The notes: generated from the sequence alone by a model not told the origin. A stretch of 64,000 bases of DNA from Defluviitalea saccharophila (GCF_038396635.1 NZ_CP121687.1:2594592-2658591); one strand, 5' to 3'; counted from the stretch's first letter, positions 34,173 to 43,157 are shown. Made by a program: numbers and translations.

Positions 34173-35147
34173 ATGGAACGAAAAGTAAGAAAGAAAAAAT
34201 CAAGAATACGCAGATTTGTAAAGTTTCTGATGATGGTCGTCATTGCTGTTTTTGCTTATAGATCCTTTATCACACAAGGAAGCAATCAAATTTCTGAGAT
34301 AGAGTATGAGGATAGATTCCCTTCGATTCCTCTGTCTAAAGAACCTGATTTTACTGCTTTTATATCTTCCGATCAGTTATACAGTTCGAATGGGATTTTG
34401 ATACGGTTTACCGATGATGCTGTTTTGATGGAAAAAAACAGTGAAGAAAAAATCTATCCTGCGTCATTGACTAAAATGATGACAGTCCTTGTTGCGATAG
34501 AGAATTTACCTGATTTGGATGAAAAAATTAAAATTACCTGGTCCATGTTTGAAGGACTGTACGAAGCAAATGCGTCTATGGCAGGCTTCCAGGCAGGGGA
34601 AGAGGTAAGGGCAATCGATCTATTGTACGGAGTCATGCTGCCCAGCGGAGCAGAGAGCTGTATTGCCCTGGCTGACTATATAGCGGGATCAGAAGAGAAT
34701 TTTGTACGATTAATGAATCAAAAGGCAAAGGAGCTTGGCATGACAGATACCCATTTTGAAAATACGACGGGACTCCACAGTGAAAACCACTATACAACAG
34801 TCAAAGATCTGGCTGTTCTTTTAAGAAATGCTCTGAAGAATGCTGCCTTCAGAGATATTTTTACTACATTTTGTTATTCTGTACCACCTACGAATAAGCA
34901 TCCTGATGGGATAACCTTTTACAGCACCATGTTTGAAAGACTTGGTATTCAAAGCATTGTTGACGGAGAAATTTTAGGAGGAAAAACTGGATATACAGAT
35001 GAAGCTGGTCTATGCCTTGCAAGTCTTGCAAAAGTGGGTGAGGAAGAATATATTCTTATTACAACCGGTGCAAAAGGAAATCATTTTTCGGAACAGTATC
35101 ATATTGCTGATGCATTAACTGTGTACAACAGCATAGGAAAAAAATAA
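34173..35147 (+). CDS. serine D-alanyl-D-alanine carboxypeptidase
   Basis: A single N-terminal membrane helix (about 12-28) anchors an S11-type carboxypeptidase: SLTK (the SxxK nucleophile motif, in YPASLTKMMT), SGAES in place of SGN, and GGKTGYTDEAG (KTG). It cuts the last D-Ala from peptidoglycan pentapeptide. With VanR/VanS-like genes and VanZ beside it, it could lower the number of vancomycin targets, as VanY does, but it belongs to the serine family, not the zinc VanY family. AAGGAG precedes the ATG. Confidence 0.88.
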   Translation: MERKVRKKKSRIRRFVKFLMMVVIAVFAYRSFITQGSNQISEIEYEDRFPSIPLSKEPDFTAFISSDQLYSSNGILIRFTDDAVLMEKNSEEKIYPASLTKMMTVLVAIENLPDLDEKIKITWSMFEGLYEANASMAGFQAGEEVRAIDLLYGVMLPSGAESCIALADYIAGSEENFVRLMNQKAKELGMTDTHFENTTGLHSENHYTTVKDLAVLLRNALKNAAFRDIFTTFCYSVPPTNKHPDGITFYSTMFERLGIQSIVDGEILGGKTGYTDEAGLCLASLAKVGEEEYILITTGAKGNHFSEQYHIADALTVYNSIGKK

Positions 35148-35256
35148 TTATAGGCACCTATAAGTAATGTGTGGGTATATACCGGGCAATGGATAATCTG
35201 CATTTATCAGGGTTAAGAGTATAATACGGAAGAATAGATTTCATGGAGGAGCATAC

Positions 35257-35772
35257 ATGGAAAAAAACAATCAAGTTAAATTTACACTTGGATTATTTGC
35301 AGTATATTTATTAGTTTTAATTTGGATTATTTTATTTAAAATGCAATTTTCTTTTAATACTTTACCACATTTTAGAGGACTGAATTTAATACCTTTTGCA
35401 GGCTCTGTTGTTAGAGACAATCAGCTGGATTATAATGAGATCCTATTAAATGTTTTGATATTCATACCTTTTGGACTGTATCTGAGTATGACAAAACTTA
35501 ATTGGTCGTTTTGGAAAAGAACAATCTTAATAGCAAGTGTCAGTCTATTATTTGAACTATTACAATTTATATTTGCTATTGGAGGGGCTGATATAACAGA
35601 TTTGATTGGCAACACCCTTGGAGGGACTATAGGGATAGGAGTATATACTGTATCTACTAAAATATTGAAAGAGAAAACAAACCAAATTTTAAATATTTTA
35701 GCCTTGATCGGAACGATATGTATTCTATTATTAGGAATCATCGCCATGAGATTTATTACTTTTAAATTTTAA
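35257..35772 (+). CDS. VanZ-family membrane protein
   Basis: The 171-residue protein has about five membrane helices and the VanZ pattern: NLIPFAGSV, NEILLNVLIFIPFGLYL, FELLQFIFAIGGADITDLIG and NTLGG. VanZ-like proteins raise teicoplanin tolerance by an unclear route. It follows the carboxypeptidase by about 110 bp with GGAGGAG before its ATG. Confidence 0.9.
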   Translation: MEKNNQVKFTLGLFAVYLLVLIWIILFKMQFSFNTLPHFRGLNLIPFAGSVVRDNQLDYNEILLNVLIFIPFGLYLSMTKLNWSFWKRTILIASVSLLFELLQFIFAIGGADITDLIGNTLGGTIGIGVYTVSTKILKEKTNQILNILALIGTICILLLGIIAMRFITFKF

Positions 35773-35835
35773 ATATGGAATCAATATAAAGGGCCAGGAT
35801 TAAGTGTATAGGCTGAAACTCACAGATTTAGTTGT

Positions 35836-35853
35836 AAATGTGGACAAACAGGC
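35836..35853 (-). repeat. 18-bp dispersed repeat, copy 4
   Basis: Minus strand GCCTGTTTGTCCACATTT, identical to copy 1 at 3611. It lies between vanZ and vanR. Confidence 0.75.
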
Positions 35854-35925
35854 GCCATTTAAGGTCTATATTAAGAAAGTCTTAAGATTTTCAACAGAAA
35901 AAGTAGCAAAAAGGATTGGCGTTTT

Positions 35926-35934
35926 TGGTATAAT
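35926..35934 (+). promoter_or_regulatory. extended -10 promoter of vanR
   Basis: TGGTATAAT at 35926-35934 is an extended -10. A TCTTAAGATTTT at 35879-35890 resembles a weaker VanR box upstream. Confidence 0.6.
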
Positions 35935-35969
35935 CATTATGGGGATATATACTGTAAAGAAAGAAGTTG

Positions 35970-36674
35970 ATGTTTTTGAACATAAATATTTTAATTGTTG
36001 ATGATGAACAGGCTATTGCCGATTTGGTTGAAGTTTATCTCAAAAATGAGAACTATAATGTTTTTAAATTTTATAACGGCAGAGATGCGCTTCATTGTAT
36101 TGAGGATAAAAAAATAGACCTTGCCATTTTAGATGTTATGCTTCCCGATATAGACGGTTTTTCAATCTGTCAGAAAATCCGGGAAAGACATACATTCCCT
36201 GTGATTATGCTGACTGCAAAAGAAGAAGAAATTGATAAAATTACCGGACTGACCCTGGGTGCGGATGATTACGTAACAAAACCTTTTAAGCCGTTAGAGC
36301 TTGTTGCCCGTGTTAAAGCACAGCTGCGAAGATTTATCAAATACAATACTACTGAACCATTACGAGAAGATAAGATCATTGCATTTGCAGGTTTATTTTT
36401 AAATAGGGACACTCGCGAGTGCACACTGAACGAAAAGCCCCTCTATTTAACGCCTACAGAGTTTTCTATTCTATGGGTTCTGGCTTCCAATCGAGGACGG
36501 GTGGTAAGTTCTGAAGAGCTGTTTCAAGAGGTATGGGGAGAAAAGTATTACACCAACAGCAATAATACAGTAATGGTTCATATACGGCATTTAAGAGAAA
36601 AAATGGGCGATAATGCGGAGCACCCCAAATACATCAAAACGGTTTGGGGGGTTGGCTATAAAATTGAAAAGTAA
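35970..36674 (+). CDS. vanR: VanR-type OmpR-family response regulator
   Basis: The receiver has ILIVDDEQAIADLVEVYLKN, phospho-acceptor Asp in LAILDVMLPDIDGF, TAKEEEIDKITGLTLGADD and KPFKPLELVARVKAQLRR. The C-terminal winged helix has LTPTEFSILWVLASNRGRVV and VHIRHLREKMGD. The protein is strikingly like VanR of VanA clusters along its whole length. The start may be ATG 35970 or TTG 35976. It overlaps vanS by 23 bp. It is expected to respond to glycopeptides through VanS, but no vanH, vanA or vanX follows. Confidence 0.88.
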   Translation: MFLNINILIVDDEQAIADLVEVYLKNENYNVFKFYNGRDALHCIEDKKIDLAILDVMLPDIDGFSICQKIRERHTFPVIMLTAKEEEIDKITGLTLGADDYVTKPFKPLELVARVKAQLRRFIKYNTTEPLREDKIIAFAGLFLNRDTRECTLNEKPLYLTPTEFSILWVLASNRGRVVSSEELFQEVWGEKYYTNSNNTVMVHIRHLREKMGDNAEHPKYIKTVWGVGYKIEK

Positions 36675-37791
36675 GAGCGATAAGAGAAGGAATGACTATA
36701 CAAAATTAAAAAGGAAACTATTTTTTCAAATGCTTTTGATTACAGTTACTGCTGCTGCAACCGTTTATCTGCTGCGCAATATTCTGCGCGGCCAGATTGG
36801 AGATCGTATTGTCCAATTTCTAATCCATGTGTTTCGTTTTGATTATTCGATTGCATACACAATATATCAGGTGGTATTTCGCAACAATTTGGATACGATC
36901 CTTTTTGTTGTAACTCTGATATTTTTGATTATCTTTTTCCGATTTTCTATCTCTTGGTTTACACAATATTTTGATGAGCTTAGCATTGGAATGGATCAGC
37001 TTTTAGAGGAATCCGATGAGGAAATTACATTAGCACCAGAGTTAGATTTTATGGAAAATAAGCTTAACCAGATTAAAAGGAATATTGAAAAACAAAAGAA
37101 AGCCGCCCTTGATGCCGAGAAGCGCAAAAATGATTTAGTCGTTTACTTGGCTCACGATTTAAAGACACCTTTGACTTCTGTTATTGGATATTTGAGTCTT
37201 CTCAATGAAGCGCCAGATATGCCGCCTGAACAGAAGGCAAAATATGTAGGAATTACTTTGGAAAAAGCCTATCGCTTAGAGCAGCTTATTAATGAGTTTT
37301 TTGAAATCACAAGGTTCAATCTTCAAACGATTGTTTTAAATAAAGAAAAAATAAATTTACTTTTTATGCTCCAGCAGATGGCGGATGAATTCTATCCCAT
37401 ACTTACGCCACAAGGGAAGCAGGTATCAGTTCATGCGCCAGAGGGGCTTACTTTATGGGGAGATCCAGACAAACTCGCCCGTGTATTTAATAACATTTTG
37501 AAAAATGCGATAGCCTATAGCTATGAAAACAGCACCATTGAGATTTCTGCTAAACAAGAGGACAATTATATCGTAATATCTTTTACCAATCAGGGAAATC
37601 CAATCCCACAGGCAAAGCTTGACACCATTTTTGAGAAATTTTATCGCTTAGATTCCGCACGCTCCACAAACACTGGCGGAGCAGGACTTGGTTTAGCCAT
37701 TGCCAAAGAAATTGTTAACGCCCACGAAGGGACAATCTCTGTAGAAAGCAACACAGAAAATACTGTATTTACAGTGAAGCTTCCGATATGA
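36652..37791 (+). CDS. vanS: VanS-type sensor histidine kinase
   Basis: The start TTG at 36652 gives MAIKLKSKSDKRRNDYTKLK, which parallels the VIKLKNKKNDYSKLERKL start of VanA-type VanS and likewise overlaps vanR. Two membrane helices (about 26-44 and 80-100) bracket a short outside loop. The kinase core has YLAHDLKTPLTSVIGYLSLL (H-box), NNILKNAIAYS (N-box), GGAGLGLAIAKEIV (G-box). The DNA after its stop matches the promoter of the carboxypeptidase gene, but no gene follows it. Confidence 0.88.
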   Translation: MAIKLKSKSDKRRNDYTKLKRKLFFQMLLITVTAAATVYLLRNILRGQIGDRIVQFLIHVFRFDYSIAYTIYQVVFRNNLDTILFVVTLIFLIIFFRFSISWFTQYFDELSIGMDQLLEESDEEITLAPELDFMENKLNQIKRNIEKQKKAALDAEKRKNDLVVYLAHDLKTPLTSVIGYLSLLNEAPDMPPEQKAKYVGITLEKAYRLEQLINEFFEITRFNLQTIVLNKEKINLLFMLQQMADEFYPILTPQGKQVSVHAPEGLTLWGDPDKLARVFNNILKNAIAYSYENSTIEISAKQEDNYIVISFTNQGNPIPQAKLDTIFEKFYRLDSARSTNTGGAGLGLAIAKEIVNAHEGTISVESNTENTVFTVKLPI

Positions 37792-37799
37792 AAAATGCA

Positions 37800-37870
37800 C
37801 TATAAGAAATTTATAAGATGAAATTCAAACACAACTTTTTATTTTGGGATTAAATATGTATCATCCACGG
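37800..37870 (+). promoter_or_regulatory. orphan copy of the carboxypeptidase promoter region
   Basis: The segment with AAGAAATTTATAAGATGAA and later TTTTTATTTTGGGATTAAAT matches 34089-34145 at most positions. There it precedes the carboxypeptidase gene; here a terminator and a different gene follow. Confidence 0.65.
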
Positions 37871-37940
37871 AAGACTTCTTTATTGATAAAAATTTAATCA
37901 TAAAATTTTTAAATTAGCGAAAAATAATATGCAAAAATAA

Positions 37941-37973
37941 AGTCCTGTTTAGCAAAAAAGCAGGACTTTTTTA
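37941..37973 (+). terminator. terminator downstream of vanS
   Basis: AAGTCCTG pairs with CAGGACTT, followed by TTTTT. Confidence 0.8.
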
Positions 37974-37994
37974 CTCCCTACTTTCATCATAATG

Positions 37995-38003
37995 TGATAT
38001 AAT
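37995..38003 (+). promoter_or_regulatory. extended -10 promoter of the FAD oxidoreductase gene
   Basis: TGATATAAT, an extended -10, lies 47 bp before the start codon. Confidence 0.55.
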
Positions 38004-38049
38004 AATATAAAAATTTAGAATGTTAAATACTTTTACGGAGGATAATGCT

Positions 38050-39279
38050 ATGAGTAACAATTATTCGGGAAGTTCAAGACAAATTCTGATTATCGGAAGC
38101 GGAGCAGCAGGACATTCAGCAGCAAAGGCAGCCAGAGCACAGGACCCAGAGGCTAACATAATTATATTTGGTGAAGAAAATCGCTTACCTTATTATAGGC
38201 TTCGTTTATGTGAGTACATTGGCAAGAATGTAGACTACGATGAAATTAAAATTAATAAAGATGAATGGTTTGAGAAAAACAGAATTCAGGTTGAGTTATC
38301 CTCAAAAGTTACAGCAATAGATCCCGAGGCTAAGAAAATCAGTGTAAATGGCAAAGAGTATAATTATGATTGCCTGGTACTGGCTACTGGCAGTACGCCG
38401 ATTATGCCTCCTTTTAAGGGTAAGGAACTTTCGGGTGTCCATACTATGTGGACTTGGGAGGATATTGTAGAAATTAATAAGAGTCTTATGAGTGCCAAAA
38501 AGGCAGTTGTGATTGGTGGTGGACTGCTGGGACTTGAGGCCGCACATAAAATCTCTGAGATGGGCATTGATGTATCATTGATCGAAGGGATGCCAAGACT
38601 TTTGCCCAAACAACTGGATGAGGAAGGTTCAGAAATATTTAGAGAGAAGGTACAAAGTTTAGGTATATCCGTGTATTGTGGGAAATCTGTGACCGGATTT
38701 GAAGGGGATCATAATGGACATGTTACACAAGTGCGCATGGCAGATGAGACGTTGCTTGAAGCCGATGTTGTGATTGTATCGGTTGGTGTTGCACCTAATA
38801 CTGCTGTATTCCAAAATACTGGTATGAGTATAAACCGATTTGTGAATGTTAATGAAAAAATGGAGACAAGCATTAAGGATATCTATGCGGCAGGGGACGT
38901 AGCGTGCGTCAACGGCAGATGGTTTGGACAATGGTCAGTAGCTGGCAAACAGGGACAGGTTGCGGGAACAAATGCCGCAGGAGGAAATGCTGTCTACAAA
39001 ACAACGGACGTTCCTTATATACTTGCCACCATGGGAACAAGAGTAGTATGTTCAGGGGATATGGGGATTACTCAGTCGGATCATTCTGGAGAAGCTTATG
39101 AAATAGACCAAAAGATTGACAAAGAACAATTTAACTATTCCAAACTTGTATTCCGCAACGGGGTGTTGGTTGGATATATTCTTGTTGGGGAACCGGCAAA
39201 AGCTTTCAATAAACTTCAGCAACTGATGAATACCAGTGTGAGTGTTGAAACTATAAATAATATTTTATATAATGGATAA
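38050..39279 (+). CDS. FAD/NAD(P)-dependent oxidoreductase, rubredoxin/nitrite-reductase-like
   Basis: ATG 38050 follows GGAGG at 38037-38041. The 409-residue protein has an FAD loop (ILIIGSGAAGHSAAKAAR), ATGSTPIMPPFKG, an NAD loop (AVVIGGGLLGLEAAHKI) and the second FAD motif with DIYAAGDVA. It belongs to the pyridine-nucleotide disulfide oxidoreductase group that includes rubredoxin reductase and the N-terminus of NirB, without a redox disulfide. It could feed electrons to O2/NO-detoxifying flavodiiron proteins such as the one at 47890; that link is inferred. Confidence 0.85.
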   Translation: MSNNYSGSSRQILIIGSGAAGHSAAKAARAQDPEANIIIFGEENRLPYYRLRLCEYIGKNVDYDEIKINKDEWFEKNRIQVELSSKVTAIDPEAKKISVNGKEYNYDCLVLATGSTPIMPPFKGKELSGVHTMWTWEDIVEINKSLMSAKKAVVIGGGLLGLEAAHKISEMGIDVSLIEGMPRLLPKQLDEEGSEIFREKVQSLGISVYCGKSVTGFEGDHNGHVTQVRMADETLLEADVVIVSVGVAPNTAVFQNTGMSINRFVNVNEKMETSIKDIYAAGDVACVNGRWFGQWSVAGKQGQVAGTNAAGGNAVYKTTDVPYILATMGTRVVCSGDMGITQSDHSGEAYEIDQKIDKEQFNYSKLVFRNGVLVGYILVGEPAKAFNKLQQLMNTSVSVETINNILYNG

Positions 39280-39320
39280 TTCTTTCAAGTCAATTAAAGA
39301 CTAAGAATTTTTGCTAATGA

Positions 39321-39351
39321 GGCACTCTATGGGATATATGCATAGAGTGCC
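39321..39351 (+). terminator. hairpin after the oxidoreductase gene
   Basis: GGCACTCTATG pairs perfectly with CATAGAGTGCC. There is only a weak T-tract. Confidence 0.55.
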
Positions 39352-39456
39352 TGATTTAGCCTTATTGGCGTACATAGACACAATGGATGGGCGTATATTG
39401 TGAGAATTTTATCTTTGAAATTTGATGAGGTTAGACCAACAGATAAGGAGAATGAT

Positions 39457-40500
39457 ATGAATATTGGATATTTGCACAAACTTTTATCTCGTACGGATGA
39501 GATAAAAGTAATAGGGAAAAATGTTAAAATAGACGGTGTTATCTGTAATGTTATGGGAATAGTACACCATGATATGGAGATGCAACTCTTAATTTTACAA
39601 TATGACGAGAGTTATCAGCAGAGGATTGAGGAAAGTGAAGGGGCAGAACTGTTTGATGCTCCAAACACTCCAGAGAGTAATAGGATGATGCTGCACATTG
39701 ACAGAAAAAACGACGCAATACATCCCTTCGATTCAGTCAGTAAAGTATTTATTGACGGAAAAGAATTTCAAGTATACAGGTCAGAGTGTCGACAACTGAG
39801 TACGGAAGATTGGGAACATATATTGATTCTTACAAAATTCCTGAATAATGGGTGGCAACCAAATGACATAGACTATCAGAACATCAATATGCTATTTCTA
39901 ACCAGCTTAATACTTGAGGGTGAATATCTTTCTATTCCGGCCCTTAGTCAGAATCCAGAGCTGCGTTTTATAATGGGACCACGCCACGTAGTACATCAAG
40001 TGGAAAAACCTATTACTTTGGTTGTTGGAGATCAATATCCCGATAAATTATTGTTCCGAGATGCAGCTACTGGTTCGGAACATTGGGCACAGATTAATAG
40101 AGTATATTTGTCAGATATGTGGGCAGAAATGGATGAAGTTTTTTCCAATCCTAAATTTCAGGAACAGATGACTTCTGAGGAAATAAATCAGGCTAGACTG
40201 GATTTTGAGAAAAAATTTTCAGAAATCTGCCCTAAAGGTATGTGCTTTCCCATAATTGAGTATGAATGTGAGGAAGATATATCTCTATTGTTTTATTCCA
40301 AGTCTTATTTGGATGCAAAACCTTTACATAGAAGCGGCACCATGGGATTCATAGTTCGACCAGATCAGCCTACAGGTATTTTGGGATTAAAACTGAAGGC
40401 TGCCGTTATACAGGAGCCTGTTCCGCCAAATACGACTTCAATCGAGGCAGAATTATTTCAATATATTGATACTACTACTGGTAGGGATATTTTATTGTAA
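39457..40500 (+). CDS. hypothetical protein, possibly helix-beta cytoplasmic domain
   Basis: ATG 39457 is chosen because AAGGAG at 39445-39450 is 6 bases upstream; a GTG at 39400 has no ribosome site. The 347-residue product has no signal peptide or membrane helix. It begins NIGYLHKLLSRTDEIKVIGK, has MGPRHVVHQVEKPITLVVGD in the middle and VPPNTTSIEAELFQYI at the end. I cannot assign a family. It is followed at once by the tail of a decayed HD-domain gene. Confidence 0.6.
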   Translation: MNIGYLHKLLSRTDEIKVIGKNVKIDGVICNVMGIVHHDMEMQLLILQYDESYQQRIEESEGAELFDAPNTPESNRMMLHIDRKNDAIHPFDSVSKVFIDGKEFQVYRSECRQLSTEDWEHILILTKFLNNGWQPNDIDYQNINMLFLTSLILEGEYLSIPALSQNPELRFIMGPRHVVHQVEKPITLVVGDQYPDKLLFRDAATGSEHWAQINRVYLSDMWAEMDEVFSNPKFQEQMTSEEINQARLDFEKKFSEICPKGMCFPIIEYECEEDISLLFYSKSYLDAKPLHRSGTMGFIVRPDQPTGILGLKLKAAVIQEPVPPNTTSIEAELFQYIDTTTGRDILL

Positions 40501-40504
40501 GAAT

Positions 40505-40561
40505 ATGACCTTTCAAGCAATGGCGAACAGTGAAGATATCATCAAGCAACAAATGGAATAA
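40505..40561 (+). pseudogene. 3' tail of a decayed HD-domain gene
   Basis: Nineteen codons read MTFQAMANSEDIIKQQME and stop. The intact HD gene ends MTLQAMADSEDVINQQLQ at 27326. Only this tail remains, butted against the end of the hypothetical gene. Confidence 0.65.
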
Positions 40562-40566
40562 GTAAG

Positions 40567-40593
40567 AAGGACCGGCAAAAAGCACGGTCCTTT
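40567..40593. terminator. bidirectional terminator
   Basis: AAGGACCG pairs with CGGTCCTT around a 10-base loop. It lies at the end of the minus-strand operon. Confidence 0.75.
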
Positions 40594-40597
40594 GATA

Positions 40598-41368
40598 TTA
40601 TATATAATATTCAATTTTATTCTTTTCCTTCATTTCGAACTCTGCGAATACTTTATCGCGAATTGTGAGGAAATCGGGATGGGTCCTATCCCTTTTTCTA
40701 GCTAAAGGAACATTGATAATACTTTTTATTTTTCCGGGATGAGGAGTCATAATGACAATTCTGTCAGCTAGAAACACAGACTCATCAATATCATGGGTCA
40801 CGAAGAGAATGGTCTTTTTCTTCTTCTCCCAGATACCAGAGATTTCATCCTGCATTTTCATCCGGGTCATTGCATCCAAGGCGCCAAAAGGTTCATCCAT
40901 AAAAATGATATCAGGGTCTACCGCTAAAGCCCTGGCTATGGCAACTCTCTGCTGCATACCTCCTGAGAGTTGATAAGGATGATGCTTTTTAAACGCACTA
41001 AGCCCAACCAGTTCGATGTATTCTTCGGCAATTTTCCTGATCTTTGCTTTGTCATAGCCCAGAGATTCCAAACCCAGTTCCACATTGCCCTGAACAGTCC
41101 TCCAGGGTAGCAGACCATAGTTTTGAAAAATGGTTACATATTTTATGGATGGTTCATTCACAATTTGCCCATCAAGCAGTATTTCTCCCTCCGTAGGTTT
41201 TTCAAAACCGGCAATCAGATTAAGCAGTGTTGTCTTTCCGCACCCGGAAGGACCTAAAAGGCATATAAATTCACCCTGTTTTATTTCCAAATTTGCATCT
41301 TCAAGTGCTTTTGCGTTTACTGCATTTTGGGTGTATATTTTGGTCACATTCTTAACCTGAATATACAT
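40598..41368 (-). CDS. ABC transporter ATPase, nitrate/sulfonate/taurine type
   Basis: ATG 41368 lies one base after the permease stop and behind a G-rich ribosome site; an ORF extension to 41386 overlaps the permease. Motifs are Walker A GPSGCGKTT, signature LSGGMQQR, Walker B DIIFMDEPFGALD and switch VTHDIDE. This is the SsuB/TauB/NrtD class, about 256 residues. It is the last gene of the cysK-cooS operon and would energise the importer. The substrate is not fixed by sequence. Confidence 0.88.
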   Translation of the reverse strand: MYIQVKNVTKIYTQNAVNAKALEDANLEIKQGEFICLLGPSGCGKTTLLNLIAGFEKPTEGEILLDGQIVNEPSIKYVTIFQNYGLLPWRTVQGNVELGLESLGYDKAKIRKIAEEYIELVGLSAFKKHHPYQLSGGMQQRVAIARALAVDPDIIFMDEPFGALDAMTRMKMQDEISGIWEKKKKTILFVTHDIDESVFLADRIVIMTPHPGKIKSIINVPLARKRDRTHPDFLTIRDKVFAEFEMKEKNKIEYYI

Positions 41369-41369
41369 C

Positions 41370-42146
41370 TCAGAGCCCCCTTTCATTCGGCACTATACCC
41401 CAGTTTTTACCGATCCAATGCTCCAGTAACCGTATCAATCTGTCCAGCAGCAGACCGGATATTCCAATGAAAATAATCCCTGCCAGAACCAAATCCGGTC
41501 TTATGTTATTTCTGGCGTCGATAATAAGATATCCAAGGCCTGACTGTGCGCCAACCATTTCACCTGCAACGAGAAAAACCCATGCCGAACCAAGCGCTAA
41601 ATGGAGTCCTGTTGCAATATATGGAAAAGCCGCTGGGAAAACAATCTTTGTCAGTATATGAGGTTGTTTTATTCCAAAATTTTTGGCTACCTTAAGATAT
41701 ATCTGATCGACCTTGCTCACTGCAGATACGGTTGATAAAAGTACTGGGAAAAATGCAGCAATAAAAATGATGACAATAGCAGGGGTATCCCCAATCCCAA
41801 ACCAAAGAACAATAAAGGGGAACCAGGCTATGGGGGATATGGGTCTTAATACCTGTACGATAGGGTCAATGATTCCCCACAGCTTGTTAAACCATCCAAG
41901 GATCAAGCCAAAAACGATCCCTGCTGCCACAGCACACAGATATCCCGCGGAAAAGCGGTATAAGCTGACCCTTATATGTGTAAGAAGTGTCCCGTTTTCT
42001 ATGAGTTCCCCCATGGCTTCAAGAACCTTTAGGGGAGAGGGAAGCAGGGAACTGTCATACTTTCCTGTCAGTACAATTCCCTGCCAGAGCGCAATCAAAA
42101 GTAACAATCCGATTATTGTATTTATTAACTTCTTTAATCTGCTCAT
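41370..42146 (-). CDS. ABC transporter permease, SsuC/TauC/NrtB type
   Basis: The 258-residue protein has about six membrane helices. It has the class pattern ALWQGIVLTGKYDSSLLPSP, FRPISPIAWFP-like VLRPISPIAWFPFIVLWFGI and an EAA-like loop in YLKVAKNFGIKQPHILTKIV. It starts 4 bases after the binding-protein stop and abuts the ATPase gene, so the three parts are one operon. Confidence 0.88.
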   Translation of the reverse strand: MSRLKKLINTIIGLLLLIALWQGIVLTGKYDSSLLPSPLKVLEAMGELIENGTLLTHIRVSLYRFSAGYLCAVAAGIVFGLILGWFNKLWGIIDPIVQVLRPISPIAWFPFIVLWFGIGDTPAIVIIFIAAFFPVLLSTVSAVSKVDQIYLKVAKNFGIKQPHILTKIVFPAAFPYIATGLHLALGSAWVFLVAGEMVGAQSGLGYLIIDARNNIRPDLVLAGIIFIGISGLLLDRLIRLLEHWIGKNWGIVPNERGL

Positions 42147-42150
42147 TTTA

Positions 42151-43146
42151 TCACTTCACCTTATCAATCAAAGAATTGTCTACGAAGTCTTCATAGGAAG
42201 GAGGATTCTCTGACAAGCCTATTTCTACGAGGTATTTTGTCAGGTCATTATAATCCTTTTCATAAATTTTAAGATCATTGTAGGAGATCCATTCCATAGA
42301 CAGGTCAAGGACATTTTGCTCTACATTCATATAGTTCTTAGAGATTTCCTGAACCTTCTCGCCTTTTGCATCAATATATTCACCGGCAGCAATATATCCT
42401 TTTAGAAGCTTTTCTGCAGCAGTAGCATTATTTTTTATAAAATCACCTCTTAGCACCAGACTGCAGCACACAGAATCTTCCCATATGTCTTTAGAGTGAT
42501 AAAGCACTTTTCCCTTGCCGTTGGCTACTGCTTTTGCTCCAAAGGGTTCTGCAACAAGATACCCGGATATTCTTCCTTCAGCAAGGGCTGCAGGCATTTC
42601 CGGAGGAGGGAGCTCAACGATTTCTAAATCGGAGAGACTGAGGCCTGCATCTTTTAACATCTGATAAAGAAGAATATTGTGAGTGGACAGTCTGTGAGGG
42701 ATGGCAAAAATTTTACCTTTTAAATCGCGAGTTTCGTTAATGTCTTGAGAAACAACCACCACATTTCCGTCACGATGACCAAGGGCTGCAGCTTTTAAAT
42801 CAATTCCTTGTTCTTTTGCTTTTATGGCAAGCTCGATTAATACCGAGGCGCCATCCACACTTCCGGTATTGAGCGCATCCATCAGTTCAGGCCATGAACC
42901 GAATTTTACAAGTTCAATATTGATATTCTCAAAGTCTTGTTGCCCAAATTCATTTTCGACATACAGGGGCAGGGCATGCGTGATAGGAAGATAGGCTATT
43001 TTTATAGTTTGTTTTTCTGAATCGTCTTTAGTGTTAGTGACGTTTTCTTGAGTGTTGACGTTTTGAGTTCCACCACAGGCAGAGAGTGCGACTGCTAATA
43101 AAAAAGTAGAAATAGCTATAGTAATAATTCTTTTAAAAATCTTCAT
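42151..43146 (-). CDS. ABC transporter substrate-binding lipoprotein, SsuA/NrtA type
   Basis: A lipoprotein signal ends LAVALSACGG. The mature protein has the NMT1/SsuA-like fold: IKIAYLPITHALPLYVENEF, ELVKFGSWPELMDALNTGSV, DGASVLIELAIKAKEQGID and SGYLVAEPFGAKAV. Relatives bind sulfonates, taurine, nitrate, bicarbonate or thiamine precursors. The gene starts 11 bp after cooS, so the ligand is probably tied to the carbon monoxide dehydrogenase or to sulfur assimilation by CysK. Confidence 0.85.
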   Translation of the reverse strand: MKIFKRIITIAISTFLLAVALSACGGTQNVNTQENVTNTKDDSEKQTIKIAYLPITHALPLYVENEFGQQDFENINIELVKFGSWPELMDALNTGSVDGASVLIELAIKAKEQGIDLKAAALGHRDGNVVVVSQDINETRDLKGKIFAIPHRLSTHNILLYQMLKDAGLSLSDLEIVELPPPEMPAALAEGRISGYLVAEPFGAKAVANGKGKVLYHSKDIWEDSVCCSLVLRGDFIKNNATAAEKLLKGYIAAGEYIDAKGEKVQEISKNYMNVEQNVLDLSMEWISYNDLKIYEKDYNDLTKYLVEIGLSENPPSYEDFVDNSLIDKVK

Positions 43147-43157
43147 AGATCATCCTC

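Noticed and set aside
35804-36001. 65-codon ORF upstream of vanR
   Set aside because: It runs through the 18-bp repeat and the vanR promoter, lacks a ribosome site and overlaps the vanR start.
36652-38049. Possible vanHAX genes downstream of vanS
   Set aside because: The DNA after vanS has only an orphan promoter segment, a terminator and the promoter of an unrelated oxidoreductase gene; no ligase, dehydrogenase or dipeptidase is present.
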